From Rostratula benghalensis (Eukaryota > Chordata > Aves > Charadriiformes > Rostratulidae): DNA of 64,000 nt. Shown here piece by piece: positions 11,172 to 24,017 of this stretch (its first letter is position 1; every line of letters starts with the position of its first letter). Location: the NCBI GenBank assembly GCA_013399305.1, contig VXAI01000013.1, forward strand, positions 1,624,882 to 1,688,881. The letters are read 5' to 3'. The notes under the pieces are model-generated. The model did not search any database, was not told where the DNA came from, and saw only the letters and a list, made by a program, of their open reading frames with translations. The position numbers were made by a program, and so were the translations under genes.

Positions 11172-14100
11172 CTGAGCCTGAGAAATCAGTCAGCTTTACT
11201 TCTTTCTGGGAAAGTGCAAAGAAGGAGCAATCCTGTCCCAAATAAATGCACATAAGTAAGCTTCACACATCTGGGAAAAAGCAGTTAGAGAAGTGAGAAA
11301 TTATTTCTTGTCATCCAATATTCAACTGCAGTGTAATTTTGGTTGTTATTTTTCTTTCCTGATGGAGTTCATAGGTTGTGAATCCAAGCTCAGTATCCCT
11401 TTGGGTAAATAACAAGCCACATTTGGTTAAACATCTATTTCATACTGTTATTTGGAGGTGCTTATCCAGTCAATTCAGTTTAAGAATGCAAGCAATTTCA
11501 TTGACTTCAGTACATTGTTCAAGTGCATTAGCTTAAGCCTTGGCTGATTTACTTGGAGAAATGTTTTGGTCCCTCAAAGAACATTCTTGCCTCTCACCTC
11601 ATTTGCTAGAATGTTCCTGAGAAGATAATACAAAAGCTAAAGGTCCACCCTGCTGATATAAAAAAACCCCAAATCAGTATTTACTAGAGACTGCTTATGC
11701 TGACTGCTTTTAGTTGGGAGCACCAAGGAACTGTGGTAACAAAAGAACTGCACCTGCCCTGAGAGGAGGGACAGAAGGAGGATGCCTGCTGCTAAGGAGT
11801 CCTCAGCTTTTTCACCTTCCATAAATTTCACGCTGGTGGTGCTGGCTGTTCACTTGGGATCCCCCACTTGGAACTGGAGGTTGAAATAAAATATTTTTCC
11901 GGGTATAAAAGCAGTATTTCACACAAATGTTGTAACACCTGCAAACTCTGTAGTAGCCAGATGGTGTCAGTCTTGTATCGAAGCGTTATATGTACTCGCC
12001 CTGATGCTCAATAGAATATAATAAATTCTGCTGTTCGTATTTTTTTTACCTGTACTTGCCTAACAAGAAAAAAAAAAAAAAAAACAACCAAAAACCAAAA
12101 CGAAACAGAACAAAGAGAAAAAAAAAAACAAGAGTGACTTGCCAAAATCTGGTATGAGCAGGTCACACACACTGTCCTTGGGTTGCAGTGAACTTTTTCA
12201 CTGAGTGCAAAATCTGCAATTCCCTAAATCTGAGAGCCCTTCTCTGTCTGTCTTGATTTTATTGTCAGAATGACCGACTTGTGCAGAAATGCCTCTTGTC
12301 AGAGAGAGACATAGAAATTAAAGAGTGCCTGCAAGGCTTTAAATGGACTAAAGCCACCCAGAACTGGAAAAAAACTCCAGCCATGAATGATAGACCATTT
12401 TCAGGCAGGCACCTTTGGCAATAAAAAAAATATCTTGTAATATGCAGAGCCACAACACATCGCTAAAATGGTAATTATTATATAATCCATTAGTTAATGC
12501 CAGCATTATGGGCTTTTGGATGAGCTGGAAAACCAAGTTCTTGGCCACTCAGCCTTGAGAAGTGCTTTGGCACTTAGGCCAAGAGCTGGGGTGTTAATAC
12601 AAGGGATCTGTCCAAATTCCATTTTGAGTAACTATATTTTCCCTAACTGACATTTGCATGTAATTTAGTTAGACACATTATTATTCCTTGCTTGTCTCAT
12701 ACTGTAGTACAGAGCTGCTGTATTAAGAGCTGCTGCCATCTTGCCAGAGGTTTTAATAATCCAGGGACTGGCAAGGGGATTCCTGTTAGTACCAGAACAG
12801 GGGTTGTGGTCAGTGTTTTGGGAGTTTGGAGTGAAAGTGCTCTATAAATAAATGTCCATTAACCAAAGCTCTGTTTCAAATATCACAGATACCCTGGAAG
12901 CCTTGGCATTTGCTAGTGATGCCGAACTCCTGAGAGAAAACTTGAAAGAGGGCTGAAGAAATACATGCAGTGTGTCTTTTTCTTAGTTGAATTGAAGCTA
13001 TTTATTTAAACTATTTATTTTCAAAACTATGCATTTAGCAATCTATCCAAAGTCTGTACAATGCTTGAAATATAAGCAGCTTCTCTCTCTAGAAGCAGAT
13101 TTGACAAGTCACTTAGCTTTTCTTCTGTGGGGACTAGGGAGGGGTTTGTGCTGACTGCATTGTTGTTTTTCAGACTGGATGTTTTAGAGGGTGTCTTTAG
13201 GAAATTTCCCATGTCTCCTCTGGAAGGCTACTCCCTCACTGGATTATCTGGAATAGGAAAGTTTTGTTGTCTGTCTTTCTTGAATATCTTGAATATAGTG
13301 ACCAGGACTGTTTAAGGGAAAGGCAATTGTCACAGTAGTCAACATTTCTCAGCTCATGGTTATGCAGAACTTTTGTTGGGGCAGTCCGATCTGCACTGTG
13401 GTGCCAAGGTGGAGGAGGAACTCCCCGTGGCAGTAAACCCAAGTCAGTGCAGTTACTGCTGAGTCCTGTGGTCCCTCCTGCCTTCTCAGCCTTCTGAAGG
13501 GCCATGTGCATACCAATAAGATGATCACAGCTGCATCGAGGGTTGAGGCCTTCTCCTGTGACTGCCCACAGTATCTGCTAGCCCAGCCGGTGGCATGTGT
13601 TTGACTGAGCCACACAGCACTTCCCCAGATGGTACTCGGGCTTGTTTATGGGGATAGCGTGAGCGGGGGACTATTCTCCCTCTGTGGCATCAAGGATGGG
13701 ACCACCCTGTTGTTCAAGGATGAAGAGACTTGAACACTCCAGAGCTTATTATGGCTATACTTTGGGAGCAGAAAGAGAATTGGAGATGAAACCAAGCCTT
13801 TTGGTTGTGTTCTGTGGCCCAGCATTGTACTTGGTTCACTGTAAGCTACTTCAGTCCTCAGAAATCAAGACAAAAGTTTTCCTGATCCATGGATTACATA
13901 CCCTGCTCTACCTAACATAACTAGCCATACAAGAGACTGCAGCAGCCCAGCTAGTTTGTGCAGGAAAGCTGAGATCTGTCAGCTCTGTGTAACAGCTGGG
14001 GACTTTGGGACCTCTTTAGAACTAAGCAGGCCATGGAGATGGAGGACCCTTTGACAACTGTGCTCTCACGGCTTGCATTCATTAAGGCAGAAACCACTCC

Positions 14101-17100
14101 AAAGCCCTGCATCTGCTTCCTCCTACTGCTGTAGTGAACTTCTTTGTTAGTCTGGATTTAGGTTGGTTACTTTGTGCTTCTGAAAAAATGGTGACACCTT
14201 ACAGCCTGTCATCAGTAAGGACTTTCAGCCAGTGACAATTCATAGGCGGCATCACCATGTGCTGCATGGGAGCCAGAGAAGAAGCTGTTCGCTTCCAGTT
14301 CTCCCTCTTGTTTCTTGCCACTGTGAAATAGATTGCTCTTTTCCAGTAGCAATGACCTCCGTTCCTCTCATCCTTCGATCCTTAAAAACATTACACCAGG
14401 CTTGGCGTTCTATTATTTAGTCTTCTGTCTCATTAAATGATGAAAACAAGCTGTGAAAGCAGCTATTGTGTTGTGTATAGAGAAAAAGCGAAACTTCATG
14501 AGTTTTATGATGCAAAGCGTCACTTCTAGTGAGTAGCTCTCAGCTCATCATGCTTGCTGCTGTGCAGAATCTGGTGAAATACTGGCTCTCACACGAATGA
14601 GCTTACAGTATATTTTACGTGTTACGAAGTCAAAAGCATAACTTGTTTCCAAGTGAAAATAAACTCAACAAAAACCTATTATGCAGAATGGAAACTAGAT
14701 GAGTCTATTTTTCCCTTTTGCTCTGTTGGAGTTTGATTTCTTCTCCCAGGAGTGCTACTCTAAGAGTTATAATCTAGTAGTAGCCTATTTATGGCTTTGG
14801 TGTCTTCATAACAGTCCTAAGAAATCTATGTCTTTCTGGATTACTTTTTTCCATTGAGTTCATAAGCCTAAAAAAGCATCTTCTCAACTCATTTGTACTC
14901 TTGAAACCATGAGAAATTTAAACAAAGGGGTGTATTCTGTTTCTGCCTTCCTGTGATGCAGATACACAGGATCTCCATTCCCTTCCAAGGAGTTTATCTG
15001 GATCTAGTAAGTGTATATCAGATAATCAAATTAGAATTTGGCCACTAAACATGCAGCTGATTTAGACATTGTCTTAGCATGGCTGTCATTAATGATCTCA
15101 TTGTATTTAGAGATTCAGCTAGCTCTCTTCCAACTTTATTTCCTTTTAGGTTTTGGTGGTTTTGGGTTTTTCTTTGCTTTTTGTTGTTTTTTATTGTTTG
15201 TTTTTTTAATATCCCCTGGTGGTAATATGGGCTGAGATGATCAGCTACCTTGAAAACATTGAAACAGTGGGAGAGTGTTGGCTGGCGCTGATGGTAAAAG
15301 TGCCATCCACACCCTGCAAGTGTCTGAATCAGCGAAGACATGAGACATTTTCCAAACATGCAGTATGAATTAGAAAGAAATCTTCTACAATCTTGTTACT
15401 GCCAATGCTGTAGAGAAAGGAAATTAATATATTGAAACCAATATACTGGCCCTTCCCAGAACAAGTTCCTTCTTATCACAGGACATACCACACTTAGCCC
15501 TTGCTACATCCCAGCTCACTTTTCACTTTCACGAAGCAGAATGAGCTTATCTGTGATTTTTTTTGTTTACTCAAGCTCTCAGCCTCATAATGATGCACAA
15601 GTAATAGTTGGGTGGTGCCATGTTCCAGGATTTTGTAAAGTAAATGAGAGAGAGACATTTAATTATAGGAAGTTAGTTTTGGAGCTTTGCTTTCCACAAC
15701 TGTTGCTACAAAATCTGCAGGCAGCAGCTTCACCCCCGTCCAGAGCCCTTTGTGCTCTGCTGGCAATGCAGAGGGTTCCAGAAGTTGCCATCAGCAACTA
15801 CTGGGGATTTTTTCTGGCTGCATGTTGCCTTTTGGCTGCATGTTTTTGTGGACAGTCGAAGGTTTGCCCATATATTCTGGGGCAGTTTCTATAGGGAACA
15901 TGGCAGACTACACTGGCCAGCTCTGGTTAGACAGCCCTGAGATGCATCCAGGTAACACTGGGACAGAGTAGGTATGGAACAACCACATGGACAAGGAAGT
16001 TGCAAGAAGTTTCCCCTCATTTTCTCCTGAAAGGCTCCTTTGAGTACTTGTTGGAAACAGCCAAGGAAGTAGCCTCCTATCTTCTGTTTCTATATTTTGA
16101 AGTCCTTCCAAGAAAACGTAATATGATTTTTCTATCTTATGACCTTGAATTAACATGGTTTTGTTTATTTTTTTGTTTTTAAGGTAAGAAATCTAACTAG
16201 AATTAATGGCTCTCTAGTGTCTTTTTTATATATATAAATTCTTATGTTACAGCGTAATTTTGAGAGCCTTGGATTGCCATGTGAACCTGTAGGAAGACTG
16301 GACCTTTGCAAAGATGTAATGAAGGTCATTTTATTCTGAAAGAATGGACATGTATTTATTGTGAATTTCTTTTATTATTTTGGGAAGACAAGGTAATGAT
16401 CATGAATTTTGCTTGGTGCTTACACAAAAAGCAAAATAAGAAGAGCATCTTTGCTTTTATTAAGTGTTCTCTTGTGCTAGTGGTGCAAGATATTTTAAGG
16501 GTTTTTTTCAGTTTTTTCTTGACATCTCCCCTAATGGATGTTTTTGTCCACCTTCTAGGCATTATTGAACAATGAAAATATGACCCAATAAGCTCACTAT
16601 TTTATTTTTCATGAGATCTGAAAAGGACAGAAGAAATAGTATCACACCAAGTGTTCACACTTCCACTTACCACTTAGTCTTGTTGGTGAAGGAAGATTTT
16701 GCAGAAGAGGCTTCCTTTCCCATTCACAAGATGACACATGTATATAAAATAAGTTCTCTTCACACAGTAATCCTGGGGTTGTTTGCTTGTTGACCAAGAA
16801 ATCTTCCTTTGGCCTGTCCTGTCACAAAATTTCCAGGGCACAAATTCTTTAACACAGTGTCTCTACAAAGGGTAACCTCTGGTTCGCTCTCTATGTCTCT
16901 TGGAGCTTCTCAGCTGGTGTGTTCAATGATCCAATCTCCGTTGGGTTGCACCCAAGGGACTTGCGCTGTGTAGGGTTTCTCCTAGGAACAGTGGATTACC
17001 CCACCCTCTGATGTATTTGCACCATCACACGAACCTCAGAGCACTCAGTCTTTCTATGCATATCTCAGAAAGTGGTTTTGTGTAGCCTGCACCCATAAGC

Positions 17101-17552
17101 GTGATGTGACTCTTCAAAAACTCTGTTGCAAGAACACGAACACAAGGCTATTTAATTTTTAAACAGCAACTTCCTGGCAGGCATATCACTATCAGTTAGC
17201 ATTTGGGTGCAGGGGAAGACAGAGATGCAGAGAGTCCCATACATAAACCCACAATTTAGGCTCTGTCCCTCCAGATGATAAGGTGAGAGCCATCGATATT
17301 TTTTTTTGCAGTGGGCATGTCCTTTCTCTGGTACACATTGCTGATTCATGGTATCACACTCAAAGATCAGCTCTGCGGGAGGGACTAGTTGGTATATAGC
17401 TTTGCAAATTTCCATGAGAAGAAAAATCACAACGGACTTGTTTATGACAAATTGCTGGGCTACAGAGCTGTGGGAATGTGGCCAGGTTACAGAAACCAGT
17501 GCCAAACCACTTCTGGCCAAGACCAGATGTACTGCCACTGCAGATCTTCTGG

Positions 17553-17577
17553 AAAAAAAAAAAAAAAAAAAAAAAAA
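17553..17577 (+). repeat. Poly(A) tract, 25 bp
   Basis: This is a pure run of 25 A, the longest homopolymer seen in the window. No retrotransposed gene or LINE body can be recognised directly upstream. Simple homopolymer expansion is the safest reading. Confidence 0.9.
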
Positions 17578-18584
17578 GTGTGAAATTTTGCATCATGCAA
17601 TTAGCAGCCCATTGGTGGTTTGTCATCCATGCCTGCATGCCTGGAGTTACAGCTCTGCCTTTTGGCTATGTGCCTGGCAGAGTGGATCACATGCCTTCTG
17701 GAGAAGCACCACAGAATTGGATTGAATACTTCAAAGTATGTCTAAGGGCAGGAGACTACGCTTATTTGAAACAAGTGAATAGTAATTCTGTATTACTGGG
17801 GAGAGTTGTTTTCTCTGGTAACTGGCCTGGCCCATGGGAATTCTGAGTTCCCAATGAAACCTACCTGAACATCCCATCTCTCCACCTCCCTAAAGAACAT
17901 CTCAAATTCATTTAGCCAGATAAATAAAAGGAAGTAAAGCACCTAACAGTAAAGTACTTGGACTCCTGACTGGACACCTTAACTTAACTCACTGTTAAAC
18001 TTTTAACTGCTGTGGAGAGACTTCCAAAACCATTCATTTACTGCTACTTAGCACTAACTTCCAGGGTATGCTGAGGATGGGAGCATGGCTAAATCTAGAT
18101 CGTTACTTTCCTTTTCTAGAAATATACAGAAAATTGCTCTAGAGATGCACACTTTTATTTCTTCACATGCATGGAAGAGGAAGTACAGTAACATTTTTTG
18201 CAACATTCCATTAATTACAGCATAAATCCAGGGAGGTGAAGACTGTAGCTGTATGGTGGCAGTACTTTGTGATGGGTTTGAAACTCTTCCTCAGTAGAAG
18301 ATATTTCTGTAACTTTTTGCCTGTGTTATTAGGAAATACTTGCCATTGAATTCCCTGCTGTGTTTCCATGAGATGTTTGGTGTGAGAAAACTTAACGTTT
18401 GAGGGGGGTAGGTTGTTTACTGGCATCCCTCTCCTCTTTGGGAGTTGATATTACTGAGACTGAGACTATTAAATTCAACCTACGTTTATCTTCAACAACA
18501 TGGTAGGTACTCAGAATACCCTCTGAGCCTTAGCGTGTAGTAGATCTTCCTGAGCTCAGAGCCTCTGAGACAACTGGGGTTTGC

Positions 18585-18592
18585 TGACGTCA
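18585..18592. promoter_or_regulatory. Palindromic CRE-type motif TGACGTCA
   Basis: This is a full 8-bp cAMP-response-element palindrome, the binding consensus for CREB/ATF dimers. It contains a CpG, which is rare in this sequence. It is isolated: no promoter, CpG island or exon is recognisable nearby, so function is unproven. Confidence 0.25.
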
Positions 18593-21325
18593 CATAAGGA
18601 CCTCTATTTAGCAATTATCCACCCAGAAAGCAACAGCAAAAAGTACAATCACAAGACCCGTGGCAAGAAATAGGGACTCTACTACCCTCATTTCAGTATA
18701 TTTTAGCAGGGGTTGTGGGTGGATGTCTCTGACCAATTTTTTCATAGGAAGCATTTATACAGTTTATAGAACTATTTGATTAATTTGCCTTGTTTTTCAC
18801 ACTCCTTGGGAAACCTTAATAATAGTATCGTGCAGCAGAGTGCATAGAAAATCTGATGACTGAAGCTTCTCACCCAAGCAAATTTTATCTTTAAATAAAG
18901 AATTGTCTTTTCAGGGCTCTGACACATAAATATTCCTCTCCTTTTCAAAGTGAGGGTGATATTGTTACCTAGTGAAATTGGAAAATGGGACAAAAAGCTA
19001 TGCAACTGAAAAATGAGATTAAATGGTGTCTCTAGGAAAACTCAATCTTTTCCAGTATTTCTGGGTTGTGATTAGACAAGATGGCTGTCAGGCAGGTATA
19101 TATTCAGTGTAGTCTCTTGTCATTCACATATTACCAATCATGAGATCATTAAAATTAGAATGGTAAGAGAAATCAGTGCACTACTTTTCACATTGACCAT
19201 GGAGCTCCAGTTTTCAAACCAAATGCTCTGTCTAATAGGACATTTGATAAACCAGAAGGCAGCCATGTCTGCATAGCAAGATTTACAAAGCATTCAGGCA
19301 ACAGTGCTGCTCTTAAGGTATCTGTGAACAAGGTTAAGAGCAAATGGCTGAATAAGGGAGAAAAAAAGGAAAATTAAACACAGAAATAAGGACACAAAAA
19401 GATTATTTGGTGTAAATTTATTGTGCGTTTCAGTGCGAACCACTGGAGTTTTAATGGAGGTTGATGAACATTTTGAATTATGAACCCGAGTATTTAAAAC
19501 ACCTTTTGTAATCGTTTCCATCAGTACTAAAGAGATACTAAAGGGATATTTCTCTGAAATGGCAGTTGAGTTGACTGATAAATTTGGATACTTTTAAAAG
19601 TACTAATATTTAACTGGAAACTTCTTAAAAGTATTTTTGCTTTTTAGTTGTGTGCTGTCAATCACAACTGAAACAGTTCACATTCTCAAAAATATGAACA
19701 AAAACTTATTTTAAATTATACAAGCACTAACTTTATCATTTGAGTTACTGTAACAAAACTTTATTTTGAATTTTTGGCAGAAGCTCAGAGAGAATTACTC
19801 AAGTTTTACACACACATTTTCAAAAGTTTTATCTGACATTCGCAAATCAGTGGAAATTTAACTCTTTTGTAGAAAATTGTGTTACATTGTATTCATGCAA
19901 AATTTTAACATGTCAAATGCTGTTGGAATAGATTTCAGGATTTTTTAGCAATTCTGTCAATATCAATAAAATAAAATAAAATACAGAACCATATCATAGG
20001 CTGTTTTCAACACATATAATTGTTGTCAGGTTGGCTCAGCAGTCCCTGTGGAAAAAAACCTGAACAATGTTTCTCAAGGGGTTACTGAGTTTCCACTTTC
20101 AGTAGGTATTGAGGGTTCTGATTCACATCCAAACTTTGTGATGCAGAACCAGCTTTGCCATAAATTGAAATATGTCAACGTCCAAGAAGGTTTAGTGTTA
20201 AATCCAAATATCACAATGAAGACTCATCTTTAAGTTTGAGAAAGCTCCTAAGGTCTGGTTGACACCTCACAGTGCCATCAATAAAGCATGACTTTATAAA
20301 ATGCACTAACATAAAAGGTAAACTGAATGAGCTTATGTAAAATCAGTGTAATGGCAAGGGAATTGGGTGGTTATCTACATGAAGGTTTAAATAATTCGTT
20401 CTCTTCTTCCAGTTTTGACATCTCAGCCCAGCTCAGGCAAAAGTGTGGGCTGAAAAGACAGCTACATTAGGTAAGCAGCCAATTAAAACAAACTTTCATG
20501 AAAGAGTAGGATGATTTTTCAGGACAGGCATCGTTATTTTGTGAACACCAATATAACTTCCTAAATGTCTCACAGATGCAGTCTGAAAGAAACTGCATCC
20601 CCCTCCCAGTAAAAATATCTTAGCCACCTCAAAGAAGAGACCATCTGGAGGCTTACTCACTTTGGGGGATGCTGAGTTAATTGAGTGAAAGTCCAAATAA
20701 CTCTGTAGGAAAGACATGCTGAAGAATAGCTCCAGACTAAAGTGATTTAAAGTACTATATCTCCAAATGAATTTGCTTCAATATTGCTATTATTTAATCA
20801 GTTGTATTGTCACCATACTGGGGATGTGTGAGCCTAGTCATAGGCTCATTTTGAAGGACTGCAAAAAAGGAATTTGCTGACTACTGTTATATGTATTTAT
20901 ATTTAAAAGTCAGTTAAAATTCAGTAATATTTCAATAATTAAAATCAATGCAGTTAGTTACAATTTTCCCCGGCAACCCACTTTCAGACTAGTTTAACAT
21001 AACTTTAATATAGTTTAAGAAGTTTAAGATTTTTCTCAGGTATTTTAAGAAAACAATATTCACAAAGCCTCTGATATGATCTCTCAATTAAGACATGACT
21101 CTCATTAAAATCAACTGAAAGATTCCAACCAAATTTCTTTATGTTACAGAAATGGGAATGCAGTGGCTGAACAGTCAAATTATTATAGATTTTTATACAT
21201 GTGACTTTCATTAAGTTTAACAGAAGTCATACAGACCAACAAATATTTCTAAAGAGTGGCTGAGGGATGGCATGCACATCAAGCCAACTATTGGTCAATG
21301 CTGGGGATGATACCTTTTAGTTATA

Positions 21326-21370
21326 AACTCATATAATCATTCAAGTTAGAAAAGGCCTTTAAAATCATCA
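21326..21370 (-). mobile_element. CR1 3'-end scrap (minus strand)
   Basis: The + strand reads ATAATCATTCAAGTTAGAAA, then AGGCCTTTAAAATCATC. That is the reverse complement of the extreme 3' untranslated end of CR1, a motif shared by many subfamilies. Only about 45 bp remain. It directly precedes a CR1 fragment in the opposite orientation. Confidence 0.7.
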
Positions 21371-21401
21371 TTATTCATTATGATGATTGTATTATCATCC
21401 C

Positions 21402-21722
21402 TTTGTTAAGAATCTGGATGATGGGACAGGATGCACCCTCATCAAGTTTGCAGGTGATACAAAACAGGGAGCAGTGGATAATAGACCTGGTGGGTTTTCT
21501 GCCATCTCTCCAGGCTAGAGAATGGGCCAACAACGACCTAATGAGCTTCAAGAGAGGGAAATACCAAGTTGTGCACCTTGAAGGAACAACCTCAAGTGCT
21601 TGGTCACAAACCACTTGGTTGTCCTTATAGATACGAAGCTGGTCATGAGCCATCCAGTGAGCAAAGCAGGACCTAGGCTGCATTAGGCAGAGTGGTGCCA
21701 GCAGGTCAAAGGATGATTGCCA
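21402..21722 (+). mobile_element. CR1 reverse-transcriptase fragment (+ strand)
   Basis: This is a CR1 ORF2 piece from just before the active-site box onward. It reads LDDGTGCTLIKFAGDTKQG in shifting frames, then blocks matching the NxMSFKRGKYQVVHLE region and the GCIRQSGASR-like region. The active-site box is FAGDT instead of FADDT, so the first catalytic aspartate is lost. Several frameshifts are present and the element is truncated at both ends. Confidence 0.8.
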
Positions 21723-23077
21723 GGTTTTCAAGTTGAAGAGGCAGTAGGAAAAGGAACGTGCTCACTCTCTTGTTCAGAGAGGTGATGCCATCTGACTGGG
21801 TGAGAGTCTGAGCTGTGACTGAAAGATGCAGCACAGGTGTCCACCCAAGATACTTGGGATTAACATGGGATTACCAACTCAATTTTCTGGCTTTCCTGGC
21901 TTCTTTTTTGCTGGGTTTGGGGGTTGCAGATGGGAACAGTTCTGCCTTTTGAGACCTTTCTGTATGTTCCGCACTGAACACTGAAGTGTTTTGAGAGTTT
22001 TTGTACTTCAAAATGGCAACACTGTGTTGAGGGGGTGTTGAGATCCTTCAGTTGAGAAATCTCCAATATAATTTAGAGAGTTTACAGATCCCTCATCAAG
22101 CTGCTGTCTCCAGCCTGGAATCTCATCAACCCTGAGTGTTGTAGATCCCTTGCATTTGCAATCTCTGTACTAAGAACTGACATTGTAGAAGACAGAAGAC
22201 TCTCTTCAGAAGACAGTCTTCTGACTGGCTCCTAGTGCAGGATCTACACATTGAAATTTTCTTCTGCTTGGCTCCTGCTACTGCCACCTTGGCTTTTTAT
22301 GTGGTATGAAAGCAGTAAGTTTTGCCATGTCTCCTACATATTGCTCTTTTCTAGCCTGAGACTTTGCTCTTTGATTCTTTCTTTGCACAGCATTTCTTCT
22401 TTCATTGATTTTACCCTGGATAAGCTGAATTCTTCCTGTCTTAGTGACTGGAGATTTTACATCTCAGACCTTAGCCTTATCCTTTGAGCCCTCCCTTCCC
22501 CCTTTGTTAGAATGGAACTATTTACCTACATCTTTGACTTCACTGGAGCTAGGATTTTTAAAAATTGGGCAGATTGGCTCCTTTCCAATTCATGTGAAGT
22601 TCATACCAAAATAAATGGGATTTAGGAACCTAAATATATTTGAGGATCTATGTCTTATTGCTTTTGGGTGATATCCAGGTACTGCCTTAGGAAAATGGTC
22701 TTAAAACTATATTGTGGTGCCAAATCATAATTAAAAAAAAATGGTTTCGTCCTGCAAGTTGTAACAACCTAGCAGTTGGCATCAGAATGGGAATTGAGAG
22801 AGAAAAGTTCAGTTCTCTTTGCTGCCTGAGAATGCTGAAACCAAGGACAGGCATCAGCTCCTGACGGTTGCTGTGACTGAGACTCTGCTCTTTCTCACAT
22901 TAAAGTTCCCACAAAGAAGATCAAAAGTATTTTCCCCACTGAGAGAAGATTGACTCTTTTACTGGATAGAACAGTTAGAACTTCCAATTGGAAGAAGAGA
23001 GCATAAAGTGGTCCTGGTAGCTGAAATTCCTCTATTACTGCATTATTTTCTACAACAGACTGAATGCAAAGCCAATT
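21723..23077. other. Unique non-coding DNA
   Basis: No recognisable exon or repeat is seen apart from local GAAGACAG-type repeats near 22188-22222. The open frame at 22251-22487 (+) is hydrophobic and short, and resembles no protein I know. Confidence 0.45.
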
Positions 23078-24017
23078 TTCACAGAATCGTCAGAGTCAGA
23101 AGGGACCTCTATAGATCATCTAGTCCAACTCCCCTACTAGAGCACAAACTCAGGACTGCATCCAGGTGAGTCTTGAAGGTCTCCAGAGAAGGGGACTCCA
23201 CAACTTCCCTGGACAGACTGTTCCAGTGCTCTATCACCCTCACCATAAAGAAGTTTTTCCTTATATTTGAACAGAACTTCCTATCTTCCATTTTGTGCCC
23301 ATTGTCCCTAGTCCCTAGTCCTAGTTAATGGGAACCTCTGAAAAGAGTTTGGCTCTGTTCTCCTTCAACCCACCCTTTAGATACTTATAAGCATTAATAA
23401 GGTCTCCCCTCAACTGTCTCTTCTCCAGGCTAAAAAGTTCCAGCTCTCTCAGCCTTTCCTCATCAGGGAGATGCTCTAATTCCTCAATCATCTTTGTTGC
23501 CCTATGCTGGACTCTCTCCAGTAGTTCCCGGTCTTCTTGAACTGGGAAGCCCAGAACTGGATGCAGTGAGGTGTGGCTTCACCAGTGCAGAGTAGGGGGG
23601 AAGAATGACCTCCACTGACCTACTGGCTATACACTTTCTTCCCTATGCAGCCCAGAATTCCATTGGCCCTCTTGGCGACAAGAGCGCATTGCTGACTCAT
23701 GGATAATTTACTGTCTACCAGGACCCCCAGATCCTTCTCCTTAGAAGTGCTTTCCAGCAGGTTCAACCCTAACCTATATTGGTGCCTAGCATTCTTCCAC
23801 CTCAGGTGCAGGACCCTATACTTGCCCTTGTGACCCTCATTAGGTTCTTCTCTGTCCAGCTCTCCAGCCTGTTCAGGTCACACTGGAAGGTGGCACAGCC
23901 CTGTGGAGTGTCAGCCAGCCCTTGCAGTTTGGTATCATCAGCAAACTTGTTGACGATACACTCTGTCCTCTTGTACAGGTCATTGATGAACGTGTTGAAC
24001 AAGACTGGACCAAGTAT
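23078..24017 (-). mobile_element. CR1 LINE fragment, 0.94 kb, minus strand
   Basis: The + strand begins CACAGAATCGTCAGAGTCAG and continues as the reverse complement of the CR1 3' region. Minus-strand translation shows, from 5' to 3', VNKFADDTKLQGLADTPQG (about 23802-24002), the NxLMRVT block, and the C-terminal RKNFFMVRVIEHWNSLSREV (about 23109-23291). The FADD box is intact in this copy, but the upstream part of the reverse transcriptase is missing and the frame is broken. It is truncated at its 5' end near 24017, as is usual for CR1. The tail sequence suggests a different subfamily from the copy at 2550-5509. Confidence 0.92.

Larger units (their letters stand above)
9733..21325. other. Long unique non-coding stretch, no recognisable gene
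   Basis: No exon with recognisable protein similarity, no RNA gene and no clear transposon could be identified. Somewhat more GC-rich patches occur at about 11090-11180, 13350-13700 and 15700-15960, but their open frames are under 130 codons and show no domain. Homopolymer runs include A at 12068-12084 and A at 17553-17577. The latter is not preceded by anything gene-like, so it is not evidence of a processed pseudogene. Regulatory-type motifs at 11155-11171 and 18585-18592 are listed separately. Confidence 0.5.

Noticed and set aside
17553..17577. Poly(A) tract as the tail of a processed pseudogene
   Set aside because: No recognisable coding sequence precedes it and no target-site duplication was seen.
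22251..22487. Hydrophobic 78-codon plus frame resembling a membrane peptide
   Set aside because: T-rich DNA gives Leu/Phe/Ser-rich frames by composition. There are no further features.
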